From: Porticoccaceae bacterium
GTDB lineage: Bacteria; Pseudomonadota; Gammaproteobacteria; Pseudomonadales; Porticoccaceae
DNA length: 55,594 bases
NCBI GenBank assembly: GCA_029246925.1
Contig: JAQWMF010000102.1
Coordinates: 1-55,594 of the forward strand
Direction of reading: 5' to 3'
The translations under genes and the position numbers were made by a program. The notes beneath the pieces are model-generated. The model was not told the origin of the DNA. It did no database searches and was given only the letters and a program-made list of their open reading frames with translations. This document shows positions 48,147 through 55,594 of this stretch, one piece after another (the stretch's first letter is position 1; every line of letters begins with the position of its first letter).

Positions 48147-49333
48147 GTAGCATACGCTACAAAATATTATCACTATGCCTAGTATTGGCCATAGTACCAA
48201 CGGTTGCTGTCAGCACCTACGGCGTGTACTCCACAATCAATGTATTGCAGCATAACAGCCTAAAGGAACAGGACACCAAAATATCCCTACTGAATAAGCA
48301 GTTAGACAGAGTTTTGTCAGTGGTTAAATCGGATCTACTGTACTTTAGGTATTCGACGTCGATGCAAGACCTAATTACAAAATTCACAGACCCAAAGCTA
48401 AGTTTTGAGCAAAGAATGGCAGCCCGAGGTCGTTTGGCTAAAGATTTTTTAGCATTCTCAGAACAGCGACCTATGTATCATCAACTGCGTTTTTTATCGA
48501 AATATGGCCAAGAGGTTGTGCGAGTCGACCGAGTGGATGGTAGAAGCGAAGTTGTGACTCAATTAGAGGACAGAAAAGGGCGTTATTATGTCAATAACAC
48601 GCTCATATTAAAATCAGGTGAGATAATGGTATCCCATCTAGATTTATACCGTGAAAATGGCGAGATTAAAGAGCCCGTGCGTCCAGTAATTCGCTATGGA
48701 ACGCCCGTTTATGGCAGATACGGCAAGCTTCACGGCATACTTCTATTTAATGTATCGGCCAGTAATTTTCTCGAAATACTTCAGCAATCGTCCTACACAA
48801 AAGATGAGCGGTTAGTGATGGTAGATCCTGATGGATACTATTTGTCACATCCCGATAAAACCAAATTATGGGGTTCATTGAGAGATAAAAATACCGGCGA
48901 AAGACTACAAAAAGATTTGCCAAAGTTAGGAAAAAAAATAACCGGTTTAAAAGGGTCCAGTACGCTTTTTGACGGAAAAAACATCATCACAGTAAAGCCA
49001 GTTGGCAATGGTATTGATGATAATCGCAATTTAGGGTATCTAGTCAATTTCATCGCAAGAGACGCAATTTTTGAGCCCGCAACAAAAGCACGCAAATTTT
49101 ACATTGTGGTTACATTGCTGACACTGCTGTTAGCAACGATAATTATTTTGATACTAGCCAGAAAAATTACGCGACCTATTACCGACCTCACTGTCGCAGC
49201 AGAGAATATGAGTAAAGGCAATATTCAAACGTCCGTTATTGTTGAAACCAACGACGAAATTCATGAATTATCAAAGTCGTTAGATAGATTGCGTAAATCT
49301 GTAAAAATATTAATGACGAAATACAGAAGTTAA
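48143..49333 (+). CDS. Cache-HAMP receptor lacking an output domain
   Basis: The 396-residue protein has a first helix (about 9-29), a large periplasmic region (30-315) with dCache features such as MVDPDGYYLSHPDKTKLWG, a second helix (about 317-339) and a HAMP domain (340-390: RKITRPITDLTVAAENMSKG). It stops within about ten residues of HAMP, so there is no kinase, cyclase or methyl-accepting domain. It starts inside the end of the roadblock-like gene (ATGA overlap). It probably passes a ligand signal to a separate cytoplasmic partner, for which the two roadblock-like proteins are natural candidates. Confidence 0.85.
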   Translation: MSSIRYKILSLCLVLAIVPTVAVSTYGVYSTINVLQHNSLKEQDTKISLLNKQLDRVLSVVKSDLLYFRYSTSMQDLITKFTDPKLSFEQRMAARGRLAKDFLAFSEQRPMYHQLRFLSKYGQEVVRVDRVDGRSEVVTQLEDRKGRYYVNNTLILKSGEIMVSHLDLYRENGEIKEPVRPVIRYGTPVYGRYGKLHGILLFNVSASNFLEILQQSSYTKDERLVMVDPDGYYLSHPDKTKLWGSLRDKNTGERLQKDLPKLGKKITGLKGSSTLFDGKNIITVKPVGNGIDDNRNLGYLVNFIARDAIFEPATKARKFYIVVTLLTLLLATIIILILARKITRPITDLTVAAENMSKGNIQTSVIVETNDEIHELSKSLDRLRKSVKILMTKYRS

Positions 49334-49423
49334 TTATTGTGTAATATCGCTGTGCCGTCATTATTTAGCTAAAGCAGGAGGCTAGGCTAAGATCATATTG
49401 GGTATATTTCTCAGGGAGGAGAA

Positions 49424-50530
49424 ATGGCGAAAATACTGTTTGCTATTGTTTTTTTTGTAATGCTCGCCGGAGCCGTGTTTCTATGGTTCTATCAGCCGTT
49501 GATGGGTGTTGTTTCGGTGTCTGATTTAGATGAAAAGCTAAAGGTTGGTTTTATTTATCTGGGGCCCCCTGGCGATCACGGTTGGACCTATCAGCATGAT
49601 CAAGGGCGCATAGCGCTAGAGCGCAGGCTAGGGGATCAAATAGAAACACTGTATGTAGAAGGTGTTCCAGAAGAGGGAACTGCTGCTGAGAATACCATAG
49701 AGCGCCTTGTCAATGATGGTGCCGAGCTGATTTTTACCACATCATTTGGCTATATGGAGTCCACGCTAAAAGTTGCCAAGCGTTATCCCAATGTGACATT
49801 TGAGCATGCCACCGGCTACAAAAGACGTGAAAATGTTGCCACCTATTCATCGCGTTTTTATGAAGGTCGTTATGTTATTGGGCAAATTGCAGGGCACCTG
49901 TCTAAGACCGGTCAAGCTGGGTATGTCGCTTCTTTTCCCATCCCCGAAGTCATGCGTGGAATCAATGCATTTTTACTAGGAGCACAGTCAGTTAACCCAG
50001 ATTTTAGAATGAAAGTTATTTGGGTCAATTCTTGGTTTGACCCAGATAAAGAAGCGATTGCGGCCAAAAAATTATTAGATCAGGGTGTTGATATTCTAAC
50101 CCAGCATACAGATTCCACGGCAGTGGTTCAGATTGGCGAAGAAAATAAAGTTCATTCTTTTGGTCAGGCCTCCGATATGACGCCATTTGCACCAGATTAT
50201 GTATTGACCTCAATTATTAACAACTGGGGAGATTACTATATTGAAAGAACCAAAGCCGTACTCGAAGGCACTTGGGTCAGCACAGATACTTTTGGTGGCA
50301 TGGATGTCAACATGGTCGTTATGGGCAGCCTAAAAAATATGCCCGAAAAAATCAAACGCATAGCCGAAGCAACCACAAAAGCTATTACTAGCGGCGAGTT
50401 ATACCCCTTCACAGGGCCAATCATCAAAAAAGATGGAAGTGCGGTAGTAGATGAGGGCGAGAAATTATCCTTAGAGGCTCTGTTAGACATGGATTGGTAC
50501 GTTCAAGGTGTCGATGTAGTGGGGTTATAA
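49424..50530 (+). CDS. Membrane-anchored BMP/PnrA-family substrate-binding protein
   Basis: The 368-residue protein has an N-terminal hydrophobic anchor (about 4-24) without a lipobox Cys. A BMP-family domain follows: VGFIYLGPPGDHGWTYQHDQG near 42-62, LIFTTSFGYMESTLKVAKRYP near 100 and SRFYEGRYVIGQIAGHLSK near 143. BMP proteins bind purine nucleosides or related ligands for ABC uptake. No ABC ATPase or permease genes are nearby. A strong GGGAGGAG ribosome-binding site precedes the ATG. With the Cache-HAMP gene upstream, it may act as a ligand-presenting protein rather than a transporter part. Confidence 0.85.
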   Translation: MAKILFAIVFFVMLAGAVFLWFYQPLMGVVSVSDLDEKLKVGFIYLGPPGDHGWTYQHDQGRIALERRLGDQIETLYVEGVPEEGTAAENTIERLVNDGAELIFTTSFGYMESTLKVAKRYPNVTFEHATGYKRRENVATYSSRFYEGRYVIGQIAGHLSKTGQAGYVASFPIPEVMRGINAFLLGAQSVNPDFRMKVIWVNSWFDPDKEAIAAKKLLDQGVDILTQHTDSTAVVQIGEENKVHSFGQASDMTPFAPDYVLTSIINNWGDYYIERTKAVLEGTWVSTDTFGGMDVNMVVMGSLKNMPEKIKRIAEATTKAITSGELYPFTGPIIKKDGSAVVDEGEKLSLEALLDMDWYVQGVDVVGL

Positions 50531-50903
50531 AAGCCAAGCTTAATTGATTAAGCGCGCGTGATGGGTCCATCTGCGCGTACTAAATAGCAATAAAATAAGT
50601 CTAAAACGAATAGATTTGCAATTTTCTGCAAAAACACAGCCTTACCCAAAAATATTCTGCTAACTTGATTAGTAAGGATCTGCCGTGGAATATAGTTAAT
50701 CGAGCTGGGCATGGTAGTTTTATCCTGATCATAGTTTGCATACAGGCTTTTTTAAGTGTTGTTCAAAGGTGATCTGTAGTGGGTAAACATGGGTCAGAGC
50801 CTGTCTGTCAAATTGCAATTTTATAGTTGCGGGTTGCTGGGTAGGGTTTCAAATTCCATAGGCAAAACTAAGTTTTGTAGTATATGGAATATTGGAATCA
50901 AGG
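50531..50903. other. Intergenic region upstream of the giant secreted protein gene
   Basis: This 373-base gap has a small hairpin (GCTTAA-TTGA-TTAAGC, 50538-50553) just after the BMP gene, with no T tract. The larger hairpin described separately lies near the end. I see no good -35/-10 pair and no tRNA or convincing small gene. A frame opening at 50789 has no ribosome-binding site and runs out of frame into the large gene. Confidence 0.5.
50853..50890 (+). promoter_or_regulatory. Two-tier hairpin in the 5' leader of the giant gene
   Basis: Outer arms ATTCCATA (50853-50860) and TATGGAAT (50883-50890) enclose an inner stem CAAAAC-TAA-GTTTTG (50863-50877). The structure ends 13 bases before the start codon and four bases before the GGAA ribosome-binding site, so it could influence translation. 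Confidence 0.45.
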
Positions 50904-53900
50904 ATGAACAAACCTCAGTTTACACGGCTGTCTGTCTGGCTATCTTATTGGTTGCTCTGTGCCACACAGGCGCAGGCCATGTCGCCGTTGCCACCGCTTG
51001 AACCCGACTACAACAATGCCGCACTTGTAGCTCAATGGATCGATGACGACCCCGAACTTCCCCAAGCGCTCACATCCACAAGCCCCGAAGATTTCACAGC
51101 AAGCGACTATGGCTGTCATACCTACATCTACCGAACAGCAGCCCATACCTACAACCTGTTTTTTACCACCAAAAAGCCAGTGCTAGAAACCCAGATTGAA
51201 TACCAGCAGAAAACCAGAGACGTTAAAAAGACCCGATTAGTAGACAAAACACGGCAAGTAAAAAAGACCAGACAGGTGCAAAAAACCCGTCAGGTATCAA
51301 AAGTTCGCACTGTCACCAAAACCCGCGAGGTATGGAAAACCACGCAGGTCGCCAACGTCATTTACCCTGTATATAAGACCCGTCAGATTCTCAAAACACG
51401 CACCGTTTACGCACCTTGGTGGTGGTGGTCGTTTGGCATGGGTTGGCACAGTTGGGAAGAACCCTACTGGGTGACAGAAACATACACCACGTTTGAACTC
51501 AAATGGGAAGATCAACGCTACAGAGCAGTAGAAACTTATAAGGAACAAGAACCCTACACCGCTACTGAAAATTACACGGTCACCGAACCCTACTCGGTGA
51601 CAGAAACATACTCGGATATAGAGGCATATACAGACCAAGAGACCTATACTGAGACTGTTGAAGTAAAAAAAGTTGTCTCAAAAGACTGTAGGCAACAGCT
51701 GACAGTCATCAGTCTTATGGATGATATAAACACAGATAAAGCCTATAGGTTTGTTTTGGATAATAATGTTGGTTTGGTGGTAAAAGTTTCTGCGGTTCAG
51801 GCCAAACAAACTCAGGGCCCATTGGCCTATCGTATTTTAGAATTAACCGCAATAGATGCCCTAAGCTCAACATTGATAAATAGCATACTGCCCATAGTTA
51901 GCAACGTAGAATATAAGCAGCGCGAATCCTATTGGTTGCGGCTAAACAGCATCCATATCAAAAAACTCGTTCCCCACATCCCAGTGCTTAGCCTATCTCA
52001 GGGTTTAAACAGCCTTAAACTCGCGTGGAATAACACAAAATATACCGATAATTATGGCGTAGAAGTCGCCTATAACGGCAATAATTGGCAAACTCTAGCC
52101 ACCGTTAAAAGTGATCAATACGTATTCCCCTACAACAGCCAATGGCATCTGGATAAAACCCAATTCCGCATCAATGCCTGTAGAGATAATGGCAATACCT
52201 GTAGCCGATCTAACAGCCAAGCCCTATCCACAGCAGTCACAAAACCCATTGCCAGCGACAAGCATCTAATCGCCATGGCCAATACCCCCATAGAGATCAA
52301 TCTAGCGGAAAGCAACAACAACAAATTTATGCATACCAGCTTACCCAAGTATGGACAGGCAATTTTAGCAGCTGATGGAATGCTTACATACACACCAACA
52401 GCTGGCTACGCCGGAGTAGACGAGTTAAGCTACAAAATCAGCAACAAAAATTATACTGAAATACACTCAAATTCAGCCAAAATAACCATCAGCGTAATAG
52501 CATTCACAGGTGCCGCCGAAGCCGACAGAATCAATGGCAACACACAGGCAACAGAAGCAATTAAAAGCATAATTAGCATCAGCAAACCCAAAGATTGGGT
52601 TGAGATAGAAGCCATAGAAAAACAAGCGGCAATACTAGCGACAAAAGCGTTTAAAGAAGCAAATCAAGCGCTGGCAACCGCCAAACAAAAAGCCCAAGCA
52701 GGCTTAACCACAGCCGCCATCGATGCCGCCAAAGCCGACACAATAAACGGCAATACACAGGCAACAAACGCCATTGCAAATGCCCTAGATACCGCCACAA
52801 CCCTCGCCGAAACAGACACCAAAAAAACACAGGCCATAACCGGCGCGCAAAATGCACTAATCCAAGCCAACCAAGCACTGGCAACCGCCAAACAAAAAGC
52901 CCAAGCAGGCTTAACCACAGCCGACAGCAATGCCACCAAAGCCGACACAATAAACGGTGATACACAGGCCGTAGATGCAGTGGCAAACAGTATAAACACA
53001 GCCACAACCATTGCTGAAATAGCTAGCAAAACAACAGAGGCCATAACTGGCGCGCAGAATGCACTAATTCAGGCCAACCAAGCGCTGGCAGCCGCCAAAC
53101 AAAAAGCCCAAGCCGGCTTAACCACAGCCGCCATCGATGCCGCCAAAGCCGACACAATAAACGGCAATACACAGGCAACAAACGCCATTGAAAATGCCCT
53201 AGATACCGCCACAACCCTCGCCCAAATAGCAACCCAAAAAACACAGGCCATAACCGGCGCGCAAAATGCACTAATCGGCGCTAATCAAGCACTGGCAACC
53301 GCCAAACAACAAGCCATTACCGCATTAACCACAGCCGATAGCGATGCCGCCAAAGCCGACACCATTAAGGGCGATACACAGGCCGTAGATGCAGTGGCAA
53401 ACAGTATAAACACAGCCACAACCATTGCTGAAATAGCTAGCAAAACAACAGAGGCCAGCGCCGAAGCAAAACAGGCACTAGCCAAAGCAGTTAAGCTAAA
53501 AATTAAACCACAGCTCACAATCACCATCGACAGCCCCGCCAGTCTCACAACCCTAGGTGCCACACCAGTCACAGTCAGTGGCAAAGTAGCTGGTGGTATA
53601 ATCGCCCTCACCGTCAACGGCGCACCAGTAACACCTGATGATGGGCGCTTCACCGCCGATGTCAGTCTTAGAGAAGGGCACAACAGCATAGTTGCCCGAG
53701 CTGTAGACGGGCAAAATAACGTCTCCACCGCCTCCATCAGCGTCTCGCTGGATATGACCCCGCCCACCATCACCGTCGAATCACCCACCTCGGGTAAAAC
53801 CCTATACAGCGACAAAGTCACAGTGACCGGCCTAATCAATGATATTGTGCGCGGCACCATCGAACAGCATCAGGCCAATGTGATCGCCAATGGTATTGCT

Positions 53901-55594
53901 GGCACAGTGTCCAATCGCAGCTACTCAGTCAAAGATATACCACTGCAACTAGGCGAAAACAAGATCAGCCTAACCGCATCAGATCAGGTGGGTAACAGCG
54001 CGCAAAAAACCATTACCATTCACTACAAGCAACCTCTGGGCAAAAAACTACAGCTACTTAGCGGTCAAGATCAGTCAGCCCAGATAGGCGCAGTGATAGA
54101 TCAACCCCTAGCCGTAAAAGTAGTCGATGATGCCGATGCCCCCGTCGCCGATCAAGCCGTAGTCTTTCGGGTTATCCAAGGCTCCGGTGCCCTAGCACCC
54201 AATACCGAGCAACAGGGTCGCGCTGTTGCCATTACAACCAATGCCGACGGCGAAGCACAGACCAACTTCCGCCTCGGTCAGCGAGTCGGCACCGCCAACC
54301 ACAAAGTACGCGCCACCATCACCGGCTACGCGGGTGAAATCACCTTTAATGCCAGCGGTTTAGCAAAAATCGGCAACAAAATCAGCATCAACTCCGGCAA
54401 CAACCAGCGCGGCGTCGCCGGACAACCGCTACCAGCCCCCTTTGTGGTCGCCATAACCGATGCCGGTGCCAATGTCGTCAGCGGCTCAAGGGTTAAATTT
54501 CAAGTGACAGAGGGCAGCGGTCGTTTCTACGACTCAAAAAACGACTACCAAACCGGAGAGTTCATTGCTAAAACTGACAGTGACGGTCGTGTCAGCGTGC
54601 AATTTATACTCGGGCAACTACAGGGGCTCGACGCCCAGCGCGTTACCGCCACCCTAATAGACAGCCCACAGGGCAAAACCCTCAGTGCCGGCTTTACCGC
54701 CAGCGCCTTTATCCCCGCCGACCCCGGCAAGACCAGCCTATCCGGTGTAGTGCTCAATAACCAAGACCAACCGCTACAGGGGGTAACCCTGCGCATAGAA
54801 GGCACCACTCGTCAGGCAGTCAGCAACGATCAAGGGCGCTTTACCATTACCGAAGCCCCCGTAGGGCCAGTGCATCTCATTGCCGATGGTTCCACCGCCC
54901 TCGCCAGTGGCGAATACCCCAGTTTAGGTTATCAACTAGTCACCATAGCCGGTGTCGACAACCCCATGGCCACGCCCATCTATATGGTAAAACTGGATAT
55001 ACAGGGCGCGCAATATGCCGGCAAAAAAGATATCAGTTTAACCCTCGAAAAATTCCCCGGTTTTCAGCTAGATATAGCCAAGGGATCAGTCACCTTTCCC
55101 GATGGCGCCAAAGAGGGATTTATTTCAGTGACCTCGGTCAATGCCTCCGCAGTGCCCATGGCACCACCCAATGGCATGCAACCGCAATTTATTGTCACCA
55201 TACAACCCGCCGGCACCCTATTTGACCCACCGGCAAGGCTCAGCTTGCCCAATGTAGATGGGCATGCACCGGGGGCCCAAGTAGAGATGTACTCATTTGA
55301 CCACGACCTAGAAGAATTTGTCGCCATAGGTTTAGGCACCGTGGCAGAAGACGGCTCAGTGGTAGCCACCAACGCCGGAGTAGGGGTTATTAAAGCCGGT
55401 TGGCACTGTGGCAGTCAGCCCGCCGACAGCGGCTGTGTAAGCGGTAAAGGCTGCCCATTCTGTCAAACATCAGCAACTAACGATTGCAATAATAATGACT
55501 GCGTAGATGACCCCGCAAAAGCCGAGGCGCCCCTGCCGACGGCTCAGCAGACCGCGGGGGATTGTCAGACGGCAACCTGCGGGGGTTCGGTGGC
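50904..55594 (+). CDS. Giant secreted multidomain repeat protein (3' end off window)
   Basis: The frame is open from the ATG at 50904 to the window edge (1,563 full codons). Residues 1-25 are a signal peptide (cleavage after AQA). A basic six-residue repeat (about 103-165), a WWWW tip (172-175) and an acidic six-residue repeat (about 180-250) come next. Then come an FN3-like domain (about 360-450), a cadherin/Ig-like domain with YTPTAGYAGVDELSYKI (about 455-535) and an Ala-rich helical repeat region (about 540-865). Two Ig-like domains (870-1040), two Big-like domains (1048-1266) and a carboxypeptidase-regulatory-like domain follow. From residue 1502 there is a segment with eight Cys. The layout resembles N-terminal parts of large RHS-type surface proteins, but no RHS repeat is seen here. 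Confidence 0.85.
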   Translation, partial: MNKPQFTRLSVWLSYWLLCATQAQAMSPLPPLEPDYNNAALVAQWIDDDPELPQALTSTSPEDFTASDYGCHTYIYRTAAHTYNLFFTTKKPVLETQIEYQQKTRDVKKTRLVDKTRQVKKTRQVQKTRQVSKVRTVTKTREVWKTTQVANVIYPVYKTRQILKTRTVYAPWWWWSFGMGWHSWEEPYWVTETYTTFELKWEDQRYRAVETYKEQEPYTATENYTVTEPYSVTETYSDIEAYTDQETYTETVEVKKVVSKDCRQQLTVISLMDDINTDKAYRFVLDNNVGLVVKVSAVQAKQTQGPLAYRILELTAIDALSSTLINSILPIVSNVEYKQRESYWLRLNSIHIKKLVPHIPVLSLSQGLNSLKLAWNNTKYTDNYGVEVAYNGNNWQTLATVKSDQYVFPYNSQWHLDKTQFRINACRDNGNTCSRSNSQALSTAVTKPIASDKHLIAMANTPIEINLAESNNNKFMHTSLPKYGQAILAADGMLTYTPTAGYAGVDELSYKISNKNYTEIHSNSAKITISVIAFTGAAEADRINGNTQATEAIKSIISISKPKDWVEIEAIEKQAAILATKAFKEANQALATAKQKAQAGLTTAAIDAAKADTINGNTQATNAIANALDTATTLAETDTKKTQAITGAQNALIQANQALATAKQKAQAGLTTADSNATKADTINGDTQAVDAVANSINTATTIAEIASKTTEAITGAQNALIQANQALAAAKQKAQAGLTTAAIDAAKADTINGNTQATNAIENALDTATTLAQIATQKTQAITGAQNALIGANQALATAKQQAITALTTADSDAAKADTIKGDTQAVDAVANSINTATTIAEIASKTTEASAEAKQALAKAVKLKIKPQLTITIDSPASLTTLGATPVTVSGKVAGGIIALTVNGAPVTPDDGRFTADVSLREGHNSIVARAVDGQNNVSTASISVSLDMTPPTITVESPTSGKTLYSDKVTVTGLINDIVRGTIEQHQANVIANGIAGTVSNRSYSVKDIPLQLGENKISLTASDQVGNSAQKTITIHYKQPLGKKLQLLSGQDQSAQIGAVIDQPLAVKVVDDADAPVADQAVVFRVIQGSGALAPNTEQQGRAVAITTNADGEAQTNFRLGQRVGTANHKVRATITGYAGEITFNASGLAKIGNKISINSGNNQRGVAGQPLPAPFVVAITDAGANVVSGSRVKFQVTEGSGRFYDSKNDYQTGEFIAKTDSDGRVSVQFILGQLQGLDAQRVTATLIDSPQGKTLSAGFTASAFIPADPGKTSLSGVVLNNQDQPLQGVTLRIEGTTRQAVSNDQGRFTITEAPVGPVHLIADGSTALASGEYPSLGYQLVTIAGVDNPMATPIYMVKLDIQGAQYAGKKDISLTLEKFPGFQLDIAKGSVTFPDGAKEGFISVTSVNASAVPMAPPNGMQPQFIVTIQPAGTLFDPPARLSLPNVDGHAPGAQVEMYSFDHDLEEFVAIGLGTVAEDGSVVATNAGVGVIKAGWHCGSQPADSGCVSGKGCPFCQTSATNDCNNNDCVDDPAKAEAPLPTAQQTAGDCQTATCGGSV
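51210..51659 (+). repeat. Complementary basic and acidic six-residue repeats around a Trp tip
   Basis: Within the giant protein, about eight units of the form R-x-V-x-K-T (for example RQVKKT, RQVQKT) are followed by APWWWWSFGMGWHSW. About eight units of the form E-x-Y-x-x-T (for example EPYTAT, ENYTVT, EPYSVT) come after that. Period, strand-like alternation and opposite charge suggest two long arms pairing as a beta hairpin. Confidence 0.7.
52671..53498 (+). repeat. Four tandem 207-base repeats in the giant gene
   Basis: The word CTGGCA starts units at 52671, 52878, 53085 and 53292, exactly 207 bases (69 codons) apart. Units 1 and 3 are most alike, as are units 2 and 4, so the array looks like a duplicated 414-base dimer. 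A degenerate partial unit precedes it from about 52518. The encoded residues are Ala-, Thr-, Lys- and Gln-rich and predicted helical. Confidence 0.88.

Noticed and set aside
50789-51001. 70-codon plus-strand frame overlapping the giant gene start
   Set aside because: It is out of frame with the signal-peptide-bearing gene, has no convincing ribosome-binding site and its sequence is not protein-like.
52130-55372. Several long minus-strand frames opposite the giant gene
   Set aside because: They are antisense shadows of an Ala- and Thr-rich, GC-rich coding region; they lack start signals and change frame repeatedly while the plus frame stays open.

Overview
The window looks like the chromosome of a free-living, probably marine, gammaproteobacterium related to the Pseudomonas/Cellvibrio/SAR92-type lineages. 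This is inferred from gene order and protein style, because no rRNA or marker placement can be run here. Most of the window is a Pseudomonas-like set of conserved housekeeping blocks. I saw no tRNA, rRNA, CRISPR array, insertion sequence or phage gene.

Layout. 1-4.3 kb holds the N-terminal part of yaaA, a TRAP transporter QM pair without its binding protein, an alpha/beta hydrolase and an orphan exbD. 4.4-12.7 kb holds mutM, coaD, rsmD, then ftsY-ftsE-ftsX-rpoH, a DUF423 gene with trmB, a lipoprotein FKBP isomerase and rsd/algQ. 12.8-21.1 kb, almost all on the minus strand, holds dsbB, gshA, an LplT-like permease, ubiD-rho-trxA and a FieF-type metal exporter. 21.2-31.9 kb is the hemW-rdgB-DUF4426-metW-metX / yggT-proC-yggS / pilT / ruvX-yqgE-gshB block, with a tas-like reductase inserted. 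32.0-36.8 kb holds rpe and trpEGDC; a promoter and a probable Trp-containing leader peptide (trpL) precede trpE. 36.8-46.7 kb holds crp(vfr), an osmC-like gene, a LysR regulator, coq7, a YwaF-like gene, purD, a photolyase and purH-fis-dusB.

The two most interesting regions are accessory. First, the 477-base gap between the osmC-like gene and lysR (38080-38556) appears to carry two tandem small RNA genes on the minus strand. Each has its own -35/-10 with an 18-base spacer and a LysR-type inverted repeat immediately upstream. Each also shares an identical 12-base C-rich motif (CAAACCCCTCTT), exactly 24 bases before an intrinsic terminator with a U tract. The adjacent LysR gene is divergent and is the natural candidate regulator. 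Second, 47.07-50.53 kb is a four-gene cassette: a roadblock-like protein, a larger roadblock-like protein, a Cache-HAMP receptor with no output domain, and a membrane-anchored BMP/PnrA-type binding protein with no ABC transporter. It looks like an undescribed ligand-sensing module.

The window ends inside a very large secreted protein gene (50904 to the edge, more than 1,560 codons). It has a signal peptide, a basic six-residue repeat and an acidic six-residue repeat flanking a Trp-rich tip, FN3/Ig-like domains, an Ala-rich tandem repeat with a 207-base period, more Ig-like domains and a Cys-rich segment at the edge. Its missing C-terminus may be an RHS/polymorphic-toxin-type region, but that part is outside the window.
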